In this document: positions 21,911 through 31,803 of the stretch, piece after piece
Numbering within the stretch: the stretch's first letter is position 1
Layout: each line of letters opens with the position of its first letter
From: Gigaspora margarita
Taxonomy: Eukaryota > Glomeromycota > Glomeromycetes > Diversisporales > Gigasporaceae
Assembly: GCA_009809945.1 (NCBI GenBank)
Contig: WTPW01001584.1
Coordinates: 82,930 to 146,929 of the forward strand
Direction of reading: 5' to 3'
DNA: 64,000 nucleotides
Notes under the pieces: generated by a model
Seen by the model: the letters and a program-made list of their open reading frames with translations, nothing else
Databases searched by the model: none
What the model was told of the DNA's origin: nothing
Made by a program: the position numbers and the translations under genes

Positions 21911-23315
21911 AATAATAGAAATATATATTAGGAACATAAATAAAATAAACAAAATCTTAAAAAGGTTATAAATAATATGTGGTTCTTTCACTTTTAGTAT
22001 TATATTACCTGATCAAGAAATTTACTCCACGGTTTTTCGGATTTTTTGAAGCGAAAAACACTTTATAAAATTGAAATGATGACATATTAATATAACGCGA
22101 TGAAGTAGAGATTTTACCCGGGTAGAAAATATTATCATATGGCTATAATAAAATTAACCGGATAACCGGGTAATTTAATCATACTCGGGTAGAAAGTTTC
22201 CTGATGAGTACAATCTCTATAATGAAATTTCATATAATAAAATAAATTATCGAACGCGTATATGTCGTGTAGACTAGCAGCGACCCAAAGTATTGTTGTT
22301 TGAGACGCAATTCTTTACCAACCATATGGTTGTCATTTGGATATAGGACAGCAGTAATATTTTCTGCCTGCATTTGTTTTTAAACAGCCTGCTCGTATTG
22401 GCCTTCGTTAAATCGGCCAAGATCAAACTGACTTTGGCTTACTACTCCATAAACGGATATTAATGCAGTTCTTTGTGCCGTATCCTATATGACATTATAA
22501 TAAAATTATAATATAAAGAACTATTGTAATATAAAATAAATAGAAAACTAACCAGGAATAGGAACGTCGTTAGCAACAGCTTTTATTACTGTTACATTAT
22601 TGCCTTCCCAAACATGTCGAACTCATCAGTATAGATCCACCGAATTGAACATCGACTATGACATCAAGACGTGGTAATTCCCAAGAATTATCGAAATGTA
22701 ACCAATAATCAGGGAATTCTACCTGATAACCATCCTTTAATCTAAAAAAGTAACCGTAAATTTAGAATAAATTAATGTAATGATTTTTTGTAGTGAGAAA
22801 TAAAAAAAGTTCAATACCTTTGTTGGAAGAAACATAAGTATCTGAGGTCGTACCCCAAGCTGGATAATGAAGCTAAAGAATCCATATAACAAGCGGCAAG
22901 ACGACCGAGACCTCCTTTACCAAGAGCAGCTCGACTTCTTCATCGACCTAAGCTCTTTAACACCCTCTACGAGGAAAAAGCAAGCCACGTACAAGTTTGA
23001 AGGCAACATATTAAAAAATAATAAAATAAATTTAGATCATGGAATCAAATTAGTAAATACCTCCAAAATTTTCCTTTAACCCCAAATTAAGAAGGGCATT
23101 ATCCAGTGATCTACCCAATAAAAATTCCAAAGACAGATAATAAACGCGCTTTGGGTGTGACTCTAACATAATAAGCCCTTTCGTTAATTATGTTTTAAAT
23201 AAACTTTGTGATATAAGAAAAAAATACACATTTTATTATATAAATTCAAAATTAAATCAATACAGACCTGTTGGGTATCATTCCATCGTTTTATTAATTG
23301 ATCACGAACACTATA

Positions 23316-25004
23316 TACGTATTAAACGTATTAAACATATCATATTAAACATATTAACAGATTAATAAAATACCAATAAGGTCGACCTAAATGACTTAGG
23401 CAGATTATTTTATTAATTCGAAAATAATGTTAGGTTATTAATTTATTACGGTAGTGTTATATCGATATGATAACAATACATCAAAAAAAAAAAAAGCTAT
23501 TCAGTTTATCTCCGGATAACCATATTTCATTTTCTGATTTCAAATTTCAAAAAGAAACAGGACATTTTGTACCCACTTATTTTCTGAAATAAGTTAATTA
23601 TGAATCACTCTAATATTATTTATTTTCGAATTACGTATTAATTAAATATTTAATAAAATAATATGCCTCAAAAAACTTTTAAACAAGCCACTAGAACTTG
23701 AGTAAAGATCATAAGACTTGATAGTTTTTTCACGAATATTAAGATAATGATCTAATTCAATTATTTGCAATAGTTCCAACAGTGTTCCAACAGTTCATCG
23801 ATTTCTTTTTCGAGAATATTAGATGTATTTTTATGAATATTCTTCTATCAGCTATAGTACTTATAAAATACTATTGATGGCATTAATATATAATTGTCGG
23901 TCAGAAATATAAGTCATTTTAAAAATATATATGTGAAAGATATCAAGTTTCGAAAGAAAATTCACGTCATAAAAAGTATTAACTATCATTGTTATTATAT
24001 AAATAAATTACTGATTTCGAAATAATTACATCACTAATTTAATTCAAAATCAGAAATCTGAGCCTTAATTCTGATGATTTTCTGTGATTCACAGAAAACA
24101 GCAGAATTTCTCTTATAGCGCTTTGCAAAAGATGTGACCCGGGGATTATTTTAATGATGATGGCTGAGAATCACTGAGATTCCAGATTGTCTGTTACTTT
24201 ATACTTCGATTCGTTGCGTTTATATTTCTTTGAAATCGGTTTAATTCTTAAAATAAAATCTCCGATTTTCACGACATTGTGATCTGCAAAGGCTACATCT
24301 TTTTGCAAAAATCATTCAAAATCACCACAGAATTTCAAAAAAAAATAGAGCCAAATATTATCACCTAATTATTAACCAATCGAATTGAGAATTTCATAGC
24401 AGGAGATTCATTACCAACGTATAACAAGAAAATATTTTCAAAAATATTAAATAGGAGTTAGAAAGATCATGATTAGAGATAGAGGTGAAATTTCTGTAAC
24501 TTGTCGTAACTTTTATCATAACTATCTCTGTAATATAGAACAACTCTAATGAATTATGACATTATTATGTTATGACAAGCTATGGTGATAGATACAGCAA
24601 GTTGTAGCAATAGTTATAGCAAGTTATAGCAATTCGTCTGCATCTATAATCATAATAATAGCTTTTTCAAACATAAATTTGTAATATTGATTTAAAATTA
24701 CAATGAAAGTATATATATTTTTTTAATGGGTTCTATTTTAATTTATCATATATAATGACAAATTAAAAAATATTAGTTTGTACAAGAACCATTTTTATTA
24801 ATTAAAAATAAATATCAATATTAATATTAATATTAATATCAATATAATTATGATCCAATTTTTTTAATATAAATGTGTAATAGAGTATAATTTTTTTTTA
24901 ATAATGTCAACTCGAAATAAGGTCTCTAAATAAGCATTTAAACCACCAATTAACACTTGTTTGCTATAGAATCATACAGAATTAATAGTTATTAGGCAGG
25001 CATT
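23316..25004. other. Repeat-rich intergenic stretch
   Basis: Holds a degenerate copy (about 23620-24060) of the sequence at 27600-28160, including ATATGCCTC(A)AAAA, ACTTTTAAACAA and AATTACATCACTAATTTAAT. No intact gene. Short (TATTAA)n near 24815-24845. Confidence 0.6.
23620..24060 (+). repeat. Direct repeat of 27600-28160 (degenerate)
   Basis: Both copies begin TTTATTTTCGAATTA, continue through ATGCCTC, ACTTTTAAACAA and CAAGTTTCGAAAGAAAATT, and end AAATAATTACATCACTAATTTAAT. This copy has lost most of the coding part. The unit probably represents a mobile gene with its flanks. Confidence 0.75.
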
Positions 25005-25124
25005 GCCTGATAACTTGTTTATTTGGTCAAAGATTTAAAATCAGACTAAGAACTTGAAGTCTGAAGGAATTCAACTTCTTAGGTTGACTTTAAATCATTT
25101 TGACCAAATAATTAAGTTATAAGG
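25005..25124. repeat. Hairpin with ~54-bp arms
   Basis: Arms 25005-25058 and 25070-25124 pair with few mismatches (GCCTGATAACTTGTTTATTT against AAATAATTAAGTTATAAGGC). Foldback miniature element; no clear target duplication. Confidence 0.8.
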
Positions 25125-25173
25125 CATCTGCATGACTGATAATGGACTCATCTGGTAACTTATGACGATAGTC

Positions 25174-25240
25174 TGCCCAATAACAATTTTATTATTCGGC
25201 AGCTATATAATTTCTGCTGAATAATAAATTTTATTGGGCA
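25174..25240. repeat. Hairpin with TGCCCAATAA ends
   Basis: Arms 25174-25202 and 25214-25240 (TGCCCAATAACAATTTTATT; AATAAATTTTATTGGGCA) around an 11-base loop. Another compact foldback structure 50 bp from the previous one. Confidence 0.8.
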
Positions 25241-25407
25241 AATGAATTATAATAATCTGCTGAATAATTAACATTTATTACCACAGAATTGCACAGAATT
25301 TCGCAATATTGCAAAAATTTTTATCACAGTAATCACAGAATTTACCTTAATTGCAAACAGAATTTAGACTTAACCATAACAGAAAATCATGAATCATCCT
25401 AATACTA

Positions 25408-26471
25408 GTCAGGGAATATGTCACACCTGTTGATATATGAGTGTTAGTTCATAATAAAAACTATAATAAAAACATATAAATTTACTATAAACTTTAGCAA
25501 CACATTCTTTTTAGCTTACAGATTAGCCTTTTTTCAAATTTTGGAATTAAGCATATTGAGGATAGTAGATTAAGGTTATTTAGAGCACTTTTTTAAATTT
25601 TGCAAAATTTGCAAAAAATTTTTTAAAAAGAAAAAATTTTACAATTTTAAACTGCAATTATATGTAAAATTTATGCTAAACAAGTTTACTTAGTAGCTAA
25701 ATATAGGTTATCTTGACAAAAAAATAAGTTAGTTATATGCTAAAGTTAAAAATTTTTGGTTTGTAATATAAACCCTTTTTTTTGTCAAGATAACCTGCTT
25801 TGAGCTTTTAAGTAAACTTGTACAGAGGTAATTCTACTCATATTGAGGTCAAAACGCGTTTTCTTGAGCCTTTTACTAAGTGAAAAATACAAGTTACAGT
25901 CAACTCTGGATATAATGAACCTCATTATAATGAACTCTGGATATAATGAACTCAAAATTTTAAATTTCTTAATGGTTCGGTATAAAAAAAGTTGTGGTTT
26001 CTTAAGAAAACATAGTAATTTTTTATAGTGAACTTTTTTTTTTGGCCAGACTCGAGGGTTCGGTATAGAAAGAGTTGACTGTATCTTGATAAAAAAAAGG
26101 AGTTTATATTACAAACCAAAAATTTTTAACTTTAGCATAAAGTTACCTTGTTTTTTTGTCAAGGTAACCTATATTTTGCTACTAAGTAAACTTGTTCAGC
26201 ATAAAATTTTACATATAATTGCAGTTTTAAAATTGTATAAGTGTTTTCTTTTTAAAAATTTTTTTTCAAAAAAATTTGCAAATTTTACAAAATTTTAAAA
26301 AAGTGTTCTAAATAACCTTAATCTATTATCCTTGATATGCTTAATCCAAAAATTTGAAGAAAGTTAATCTGTAAGCCGAAAAGAATGTTTTGCTTAAAGT
26401 TTATAGTAAATTTATATTTCTTATTATAATTTTTACTATTATTTATCACTCAGGGTGACATATTCCCTGAC
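25408..26471. mobile_element. 1.06-kb foldback element with ~400-bp arms
   Basis: The ends are GTCAGGGAATATGTCA and TGACATATTCCCTGAC. The left arm (to about 25815) pairs with the right arm (from about 26086) through AAATTTACTATAAACTTTA, CTTACAGATTA, TTAAGGTTATTTAGA, ACTTAGTAGCTAAATATAGG and TTAAAAATTTTTGGTTTGTA. The CAGGG start suggests hAT affinity, but a clean 8-bp duplication was not resolved. The centre hosts the Tc1/mariner-like element at 25897-26081. The plus frames at 25843 and 26086 and the minus frame at 27175 are not credible genes. Confidence 0.85.
25897..26081. mobile_element. Tc1/mariner-like miniature element, TA target (copy A)
   Basis: A 185-bp element with ends CAGTCAACTCTGGATATAAT and CTATACCGAACCCTCGAGTC (complement of the right side, offset past AGAGTTGACTG), flanked by TA (25895-25896 and 26082-26083). 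The CAGT start and TA target suit the pogo/Tigger branch. A near-identical copy is at 36238-36423. Confidence 0.9.
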
Positions 26472-26491
26472 TGATACAGTAATATAAAAAA

Positions 26492-26557
26492 TCATCCAAT
26501 CTAATTTCGTATCTGAATTTCATGAGATCAAAATTAAGATCCGAAATTGGATTGGAT
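26492..26557. repeat. Short hairpin, ATCCAATCTAATTTCG arms
   Basis: About 30-bp arms around CATGAG. A similar half-palindrome (ATCCAATCCAATTTCGGATC) occurs at 53113-53150, so this is a dispersed foldback repeat. Confidence 0.75.
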
Positions 26558-26572
26558 AATTTTTTATTGACA

Positions 26573-26898
26573 ATTATCTTTTATCGCTAGTGCGATGCAT
26601 CGCTACCCCCTGATCGACCAATCATTTTGTTTGTTTTGATTTTACATTAATCAAAACAAAACAAATAGCGGCCAGGTTAAGATAGGGTTAGGGTTTGGCT
26701 GTAGGCAATAGTTAAACGACCTCCTAACCCAAAATTTCGCAAGGAATTTTTTTGTTAAGAAAAAATTGTCAAAATTTTAAGTTAGAAGCGATTTTTTAAA
26801 AAATTGTTGTTTCGCTTCGATTTCACGTTACACCTGATCCTGCATCCCGATTGGTCGATCAGAGGGTGGCGATGCATCGCACTGGCGATGAATGATAA
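26573..26898. mobile_element. Miniature element with ~50-bp inverted ends
   Basis: The left end contains TATCGCTAGTGCGATGCATC, then CCCTGATCGACCAATC. The right end is the inverse (GATTGGTCGATCAGAGGGTG, GATGCATCGCACTGGCGATG). The interior has CAAAACAAA palindromes and no frame. The target duplication is unclear. Confidence 0.8.
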
Positions 26899-26929
26899 CT
26901 CTCTTTTTTATTTTGTTTATATTTATCAT

Positions 26930-27170
26930 CATTTAGGATTTTTTACCATGCTCGTTACTGTAAATGGGAGTCGCGCGAAATAACACAACTCCAGCGTGCC
27001 GGCCTGTATATTATTTCGAGTACTGTACTTTCAAGCGTATTACTTCGAGATAAAGGGCCAATTTTCTGATCTTCGCTATTATATTTATAAATTCGCTCAT
27101 ACATTATACTGTTATATGAAAGTGTGCGTTATTCAAATAACGTCGTGGTCGTTATTTCACGGTTTTTGAA
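26930..27170. repeat. Degenerate GAAATAAC-bordered element
   Basis: CGCGCGAAATAACAC near 26972 and the inverse CGTTATTTCACGG near 27150 resemble the ends of the element at 35760-36135. Probably an old relative; borders uncertain. Confidence 0.35.
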
Positions 27171-27650
27171 CCTATTAATGTGAAAGTAAATTTCTGATGA
27201 CGATGCTAGATCGTTCATAATGTATTATCGTAGGCGAAAATATGCGACTCTGAAAGGCTTTGTGTATTATTAAAAAACAAAAGTAAAAAAACAATTTTAA
27301 TTGAGAACACGTCGAAGGCACGAAATGAAATTTTAATAAGATCTCATTCGAGTGCTGAATATGCAAGACGATTTTTAAAAGAACGAAATCAGGCAATTTT
27401 AAAAAAAAACCTTTATGCTTTAAGAATTTGTTATATTGTATCTTAATTTTTAATTTATGAATAAATACAATCAAATTCTCATGTTACAATAAAAAATTCT
27501 GCAGAAACTCTAACCGAAATATCAATTGTTTAGAGTCTTATTTTCCGAAATACCAATTATTTAAAGTCTTATTTATAATAAACACAAAATATTAGGGCTA
27601 CAAGTTACCGCTTACATATTTATTTTCGAATTAATATTTAATAAATTAAT

Positions 27651-27960
27651 ATGCCTCCAAAAAGAACTTTTAAACAAACCACTAAAGAACAAAAACTTGC
27701 GATGGTTATGTTTATAGAAAATTCTGATGTTGATGGATGAGCGCAAGTGGCTTTATTTGTGAATAAACGTTGCAAGTATTGTCAATGGAATGAAGTGTTC
27801 AATGGGGGAACTTATAAAAAAAAAACATATATGGAAACCCGGAGATTAACTGAAAAATCCGGTTGGGTATAACTGAAGAAGATCAAGCAAATGGCATTAA
27901 TACTATTGATGCCAAATTAGAAGAGTTATGTCCGATATATGGTAAAAAAAAAATAATGTT
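27651..27960 (+). pseudogene. Broken DNA-binding/transposase-like fragment
   Basis: ATG-CCT-CCA opens M-P-P-K-R-T-F-K-Q-T-T-K-E-Q-K-L-A-M, then V-M-F-I-E-N-S-D-V-D-G before an in-frame TGA (27738). After a shift, coding-like text returns: E-E-D-Q-A-N-G-I-N-T-I-D-A-K-L, L-C-P-I-Y. The first part looks like a short basic helix-turn-helix start as in CENP-B/pogo-type or plant-like Myb proteins; the second matches the fragment at 8742-8840. Part of the duplicated unit 27600-28160. Confidence 0.5.
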
Positions 27961-28189
27961 AGACCTACTTTTCATGAAAATTTCGATTTATATCTTTAAT
28001 TATCAATCAGAATTTTAAAATATATATATGTGCAAGTTTCGAAAGAAAATTTACAAATTGTTAATTATTATTGTTATTATATAAATAAGTTTACAAAATC
28101 GAAATAAATAAAATTTACGAATCACTAATTTTGAAATAATTACATCACTAATTTAATGCAACCAACGTTAATCCTAAGTCAGGCCAACT

Positions 28190-30731
28190 TTAATTTTCGG
28201 AAATTTCAACGATACCAAAGTTGTCAAGTTTGTTTAACACTTCTTTTAAATACTTTTCACGATTTATCAAATCATCCCTTGTATTCTTTATGTTTTCATC
28301 CTCCTCAGCTAAATCATTAATTGATTCATCATTATTATTTGCAAAAGCTTCCATTAATTTTTCTTTAATACGATCACTAAAACCATTAACATATGAATGA
28401 ATTATCGTTAACGGGATAATGTCAACGTAACGCTTAGTAGCAATTTTCAAATATGCCATAACTGACGCTACGACATTTAATGTATCTGTTGGTGTTTTGT
28501 TCGTAATTTCATGTTTAGCAGCTTCACGAAGGGCTTCAAAGAATTCCATTTTTAAGTCTATCATTAATTTATCATCGAGTGTATATGGATAAGTGTTTAA
28601 TTCCATTTGATATGTGAAATTAATTTGTTTAGCTGCTTGGTCTTTACATTCATCTAACCAAGCTCGTCCCTTATTTCTTGAAATAGATTTTAAAAATGAT
28701 ATTAGTTTTAAAATAATATATACGATTTCTTGTAAATTAAATAATGTTTCTTACCTCATAAGTATAACTAATTTTGGGAATCTATAAAAGGTACTTTCTA
28801 AGGTATTATCTACTAATTCTATCATAATCCTATGGACTGCGTTTAAACAATCGTTAGATGGTCTATTCCACTTTGTTTTACGATTATTAATTATCATCGC
28901 CACTGCCGGATAAGGAATAAAGCCAGGGAGTAATATTCCACGAGCCTCTTTCATTATATCGGATATATCCGACCCTTTTATTTCTTCTAATTGATTATTA
29001 TTATTAGGTCTAGAATTAGGTCTGGAACTACTGGGTCCATTTCCATTATCAATAGTAGGATACTCTCCTTTTTCTTTCAGCAAATCGAATTTTGCGGGTG
29101 AACTTTTTTTAGTTGCCTCGTCAACTATGCAACCAACTATGAAAATTGGTCGTAAATTATAAAATTCTTCTCTGAATTGTTCGAATTGTTTATTAAGTTC
29201 ATTCCATAACTTAATATCTGATTTAATATTGGTAAAACATGTTTGTACCATACGGATTAGCTCCATCTTTGGATCATCTAATAAGATTGGTTTTGGGAGT
29301 CCACTCAACCTTTGACGTACCTAAAACATAATAGAAAATAAATGTTTTAAGATAAATAAACTTTAAAATAGCCTTAATATATAAATATATAAATACCTCT
29401 TCTAATTTTTCATTAACACTTCTTAAAATATTCGGAAGTTCTCTTTTTACTGCTTTAATTAACAATTTAGATAATTTATTTTGCAAATTTTTAATTCCGA
29501 TTCTTTCTTGCATATGAAACCGATTCCAAGGTTCGTCAGTTTCAAAAAACTATTATAAAAAGAAACATTAGTTAAAGTATTTTTTGATTTTATTTAATTA
29601 TTAATAAATTAATTCAAAAACTAACTCTAATCTCAGCTTCTCGGGCTTCTTCAAATGTTATGCCATCATTAAGTTGTTTTTTAGATGGATTTTTTACGAT
29701 ATAGTACCCAAGGTCAAGTTTATAAGCTTCACCTCGCAAAATCTTTAACCATATGTCGTACGTATCCTCTTCTATCTGATCAGGTTTTGTTAAAACCCCT
29801 AACGTACGAATTCCACCTTGATCGGCTTCCTTGGCGTAAGTGACAATTGGCTGGTTTTCTATTTCATCTTTACATGTTATCGTTGCAATTATAATAGATT
29901 GATCATTTCTAATATAATCTTTTACTAATTCTTCGATTAAACCGATAAACCTTCTATCTTCGGCTCTATCGACATGCTCTAAGTAGTATTAAGGTAGTAT
30001 TAAAGAAATATCCAATATTTAACTAATTATTATTGTAATATATATTATATATATATATATTACATAAACCGAAAGATAGTGTTAAGTTCATAAACTTACG
30101 AATTATTCCCGGTAAATCTATTAAACTTAAGTTTGGAACGTCAGGACCTTTTATTTCTATACAAACAACATTTTTTGTAAATTTGAGAGCATTCGTTCGA
30201 GAATCCTCATCATAACTTTGATTTCCGAAATCCCAATCGAGGAATCCATCACCATTATCCTCAGGATTTAACAACGCCTTTTGAGCACGTCTTGTCATCA
30301 ATTCAACCATATCTGGGTCATTGATTGGTTCACCAAACCTTGTTTCATATGGACGATTAAGTCGTTTTCCGTGTTCATCATATTCTTTACGTAGAGACAA
30401 TTGGCATGACCAGCGTTTAACTGATTCAATAAGTCTAAGTTCCATTACACATCTAGTGCAGGTTCCATCGGACCTAGGTAACTATGATAATGTTTATTTT
30501 GTGCATCTTTATTTCTAAAACATACTATAGTATTAGAAGAGTAAAAGCTTTATATACCTTGACACCGGAAATCGCTTCAAGCAAACTACTCTTTCCCACC
30601 GACTGATTTCCACAAAAAACGATAGTGGGAAGATTAATGGCGAATTGGGCACCAAGACTACGCAATTCATTTAAAATTTTAACATAATTTGATGCCTCTC
30701 TGGCATATTGAAAATTGGCAATTTGAACCAT
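28190..30731 (-). CDS. Dynamin-family GTPase, six exons
   Basis: Exons 30731-30558, 30481-30100, 29978-29626, 29549-29397, 29320-28755 and 28676-28190 splice in phase with GT-AG introns of 76-121 bp, giving 704 residues. That is the size of Mx/Vps1-type dynamins. Exon 1 has the P-loop GNQSVGKSS (residues ~41-49). Exon 2 has LPRSDGTCTRC (switch I region) and DLPGII (G3). Exon 3 has TKPD (G4). Exons 4-5 cover the middle/stalk, with a low-complexity SSSRPNSRPNNNN loop, and exon 6 is a GTPase-effector-like helical end. No PH or proline-rich domain is seen. Family role: GTP-driven helical assembly on membranes for fission or remodelling. Vps1-like or Mx-like cannot be decided by eye. All GTPase motifs are intact and no stop or frameshift is seen, so the gene looks functional. 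Confidence 0.9.
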
Positions 30732-30770
30732 GATGAATTTTTCTTAAGGTGGGAAACTCCTTCTTAGGTT

Positions 30771-30778
30771 CTTTTATA
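30771..30778 (-). promoter_or_regulatory. TATA-like box for the dynamin gene
   Basis: TATAAAAG on the minus strand, about 40 bases upstream of the start codon at 30731. The short spacing implies a very short leader. Confidence 0.45.
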
Positions 30779-30854
30779 GTACTGTAACATGTCATTGTAA
30801 TCATTTTAAGATTCAGGAAACGTTACACCTTTTACATACAATATACTTTGTTTC

Positions 30855-30885
30855 TACGTACGTACGTACGTACGTACGTACGTAC
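30855..30885. repeat. (ACGT)n microsatellite
   Basis: Seven to eight perfect TACG units, a self-complementary repeat, 125 bp upstream of the dynamin start. Confidence 0.98.
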
Positions 30886-31273
30886 ACACATACGTACCTT
30901 GCACTCTGGATATTAGTGGCAAAGATAACCCTTTTTCAGATTCAATGGACACAATCACTATTTGACCAATAATGGTATGATCGTTATTCAATTTACTTGT
31001 CATGTCCAAAACCTGTTTGTGATTATGCAATAAACATAATAAATATGCGACCTTTAACCTAAACAGATAACATTTCCATAACCTTCTGATGACGCGTTCT
31101 TTGATCGTACGTACGCCAAAACTAAATTTAAAATTTGTTAATTTACACCTTTAAAAAACCATTTTATTTTCTTTTACACATTTATATTATTGAATAAATT
31201 TAAGATTCTTTCAAAACCATTTTCATTGAATAAAAATTAGGTTTATCCTCATATAAATGTTGTAGGTTGGAAT

Positions 31274-31395
31274 GGATTTAGTGGATTTGGAATTTCCTAG
31301 TTAAATTAGGGTTGGGGTTAGTATTAGGGTGTACATATTATAAAATCACCCCCAAAATGAGGGTTTTATGTATAAATTCCGAATCCACTTAAATT
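31274..31395. repeat. Inverted repeat with GGATTTAGTGGATTTGGAATTT ends (short form)
   Basis: Ends of about 22 bp (31274-31295 and 31374-31395) are inverted with about two mismatches. The interior has GGGTT words and a CCCCC tract. Possible miniature transposon in the dynamin-Sel1 intergenic region. Confidence 0.6.
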
Positions 31396-31639
31396 TCGTC
31401 AACATAAATATGCAGTGATTCATATCGTGGGATTTTACTGTCATTATAATCAAATTAAGGCACAATCAAATTATAAATAAACTTTTGTAAAATTAACGAT
31501 CTCGGATTTATCTTCCGGTGAATTTCTATATTTATTCAGATATTATCGTTAATTCTAAAAAAAAACAAACAATAATTTTACGATTATATATTTCCAAGTT
31601 AAATTCTATTTTTTTCATAAAACATTATCATAAAACATT

Positions 31640-31790
31640 ATAAATTAGGGGCTTCAAAATTAAAACCAGAGATTCTTATTTCATTTTTCTGATTTATAAT
31701 TCAACATATTAAAAAAACGTTATTTAAAAAATCCTACTTATTTCGAAATACGTAACCTATTTGAAATTTTGAAACTTCTTAATATATATA
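31640..31790 (+). repeat. ~130-bp dispersed repeat, copy 3, abutting the Sel1 gene
   Basis: Carries GATTTATAATTCAACAT, AAAATCCTACTTATTTCGAAAT and ATTTGAAATTTTGAAAC-type words shared with 5620-5750 and 17510-17640. It ends about 14 bases before the Sel1 start codon, so it must supply the leader or core promoter of that gene. Confidence 0.75.
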
Positions 31791-31803
31791 TATATATTTT
31801 AAA

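Larger units (their letters stand above)
13690..23315 (-). pseudogene. Decayed glycogen phosphorylase gene split by transposons
   Basis: Minus-strand pieces follow glycogen phosphorylase order (family role: phosphorolysis of glycogen to glucose-1-phosphate). From the 5' side: VRDQLIKRWNDTQQ (~23275); [14 protein letters not shown] (~23150); [15 protein letters not shown] (~22900); FPDYWLHFDNSWELPRLDV (~22700); INIRLWSSKP (~22460); [10 protein letters not shown] (~22290); VAIQLN (~21800); HPTLDIVELQRILVDLE (~21690); PYLLPRHMQIIFDLN (~21480); GSHQVNGV (~21130); FTNVTNGITPRR (~20950); LGSKDWLKV (~20800); GKAAPG (~20270). After the insertion come IPDY (~14255), SNMKFVLSGGLILGTVDG with the PLP-lysine motif (~14180), LRHAHR and ISDDFDSY (~13840). 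Introns are kept (e.g. about 20856-20929), so it is not a retrocopy. It has several stop codons (AV-stop-KQ, WLH-stop-AN, HAHR-stop), frameshifts and a missing stretch after ISQ. The normal N-terminal exon is absent. It cannot make enzyme. Confidence 0.88.

Noticed and set aside
20801..23079. Plus-strand frames at 20801-21103 and 22867-23079
   Set aside because: They are antisense to glycogen phosphorylase exons and have no motifs of their own.
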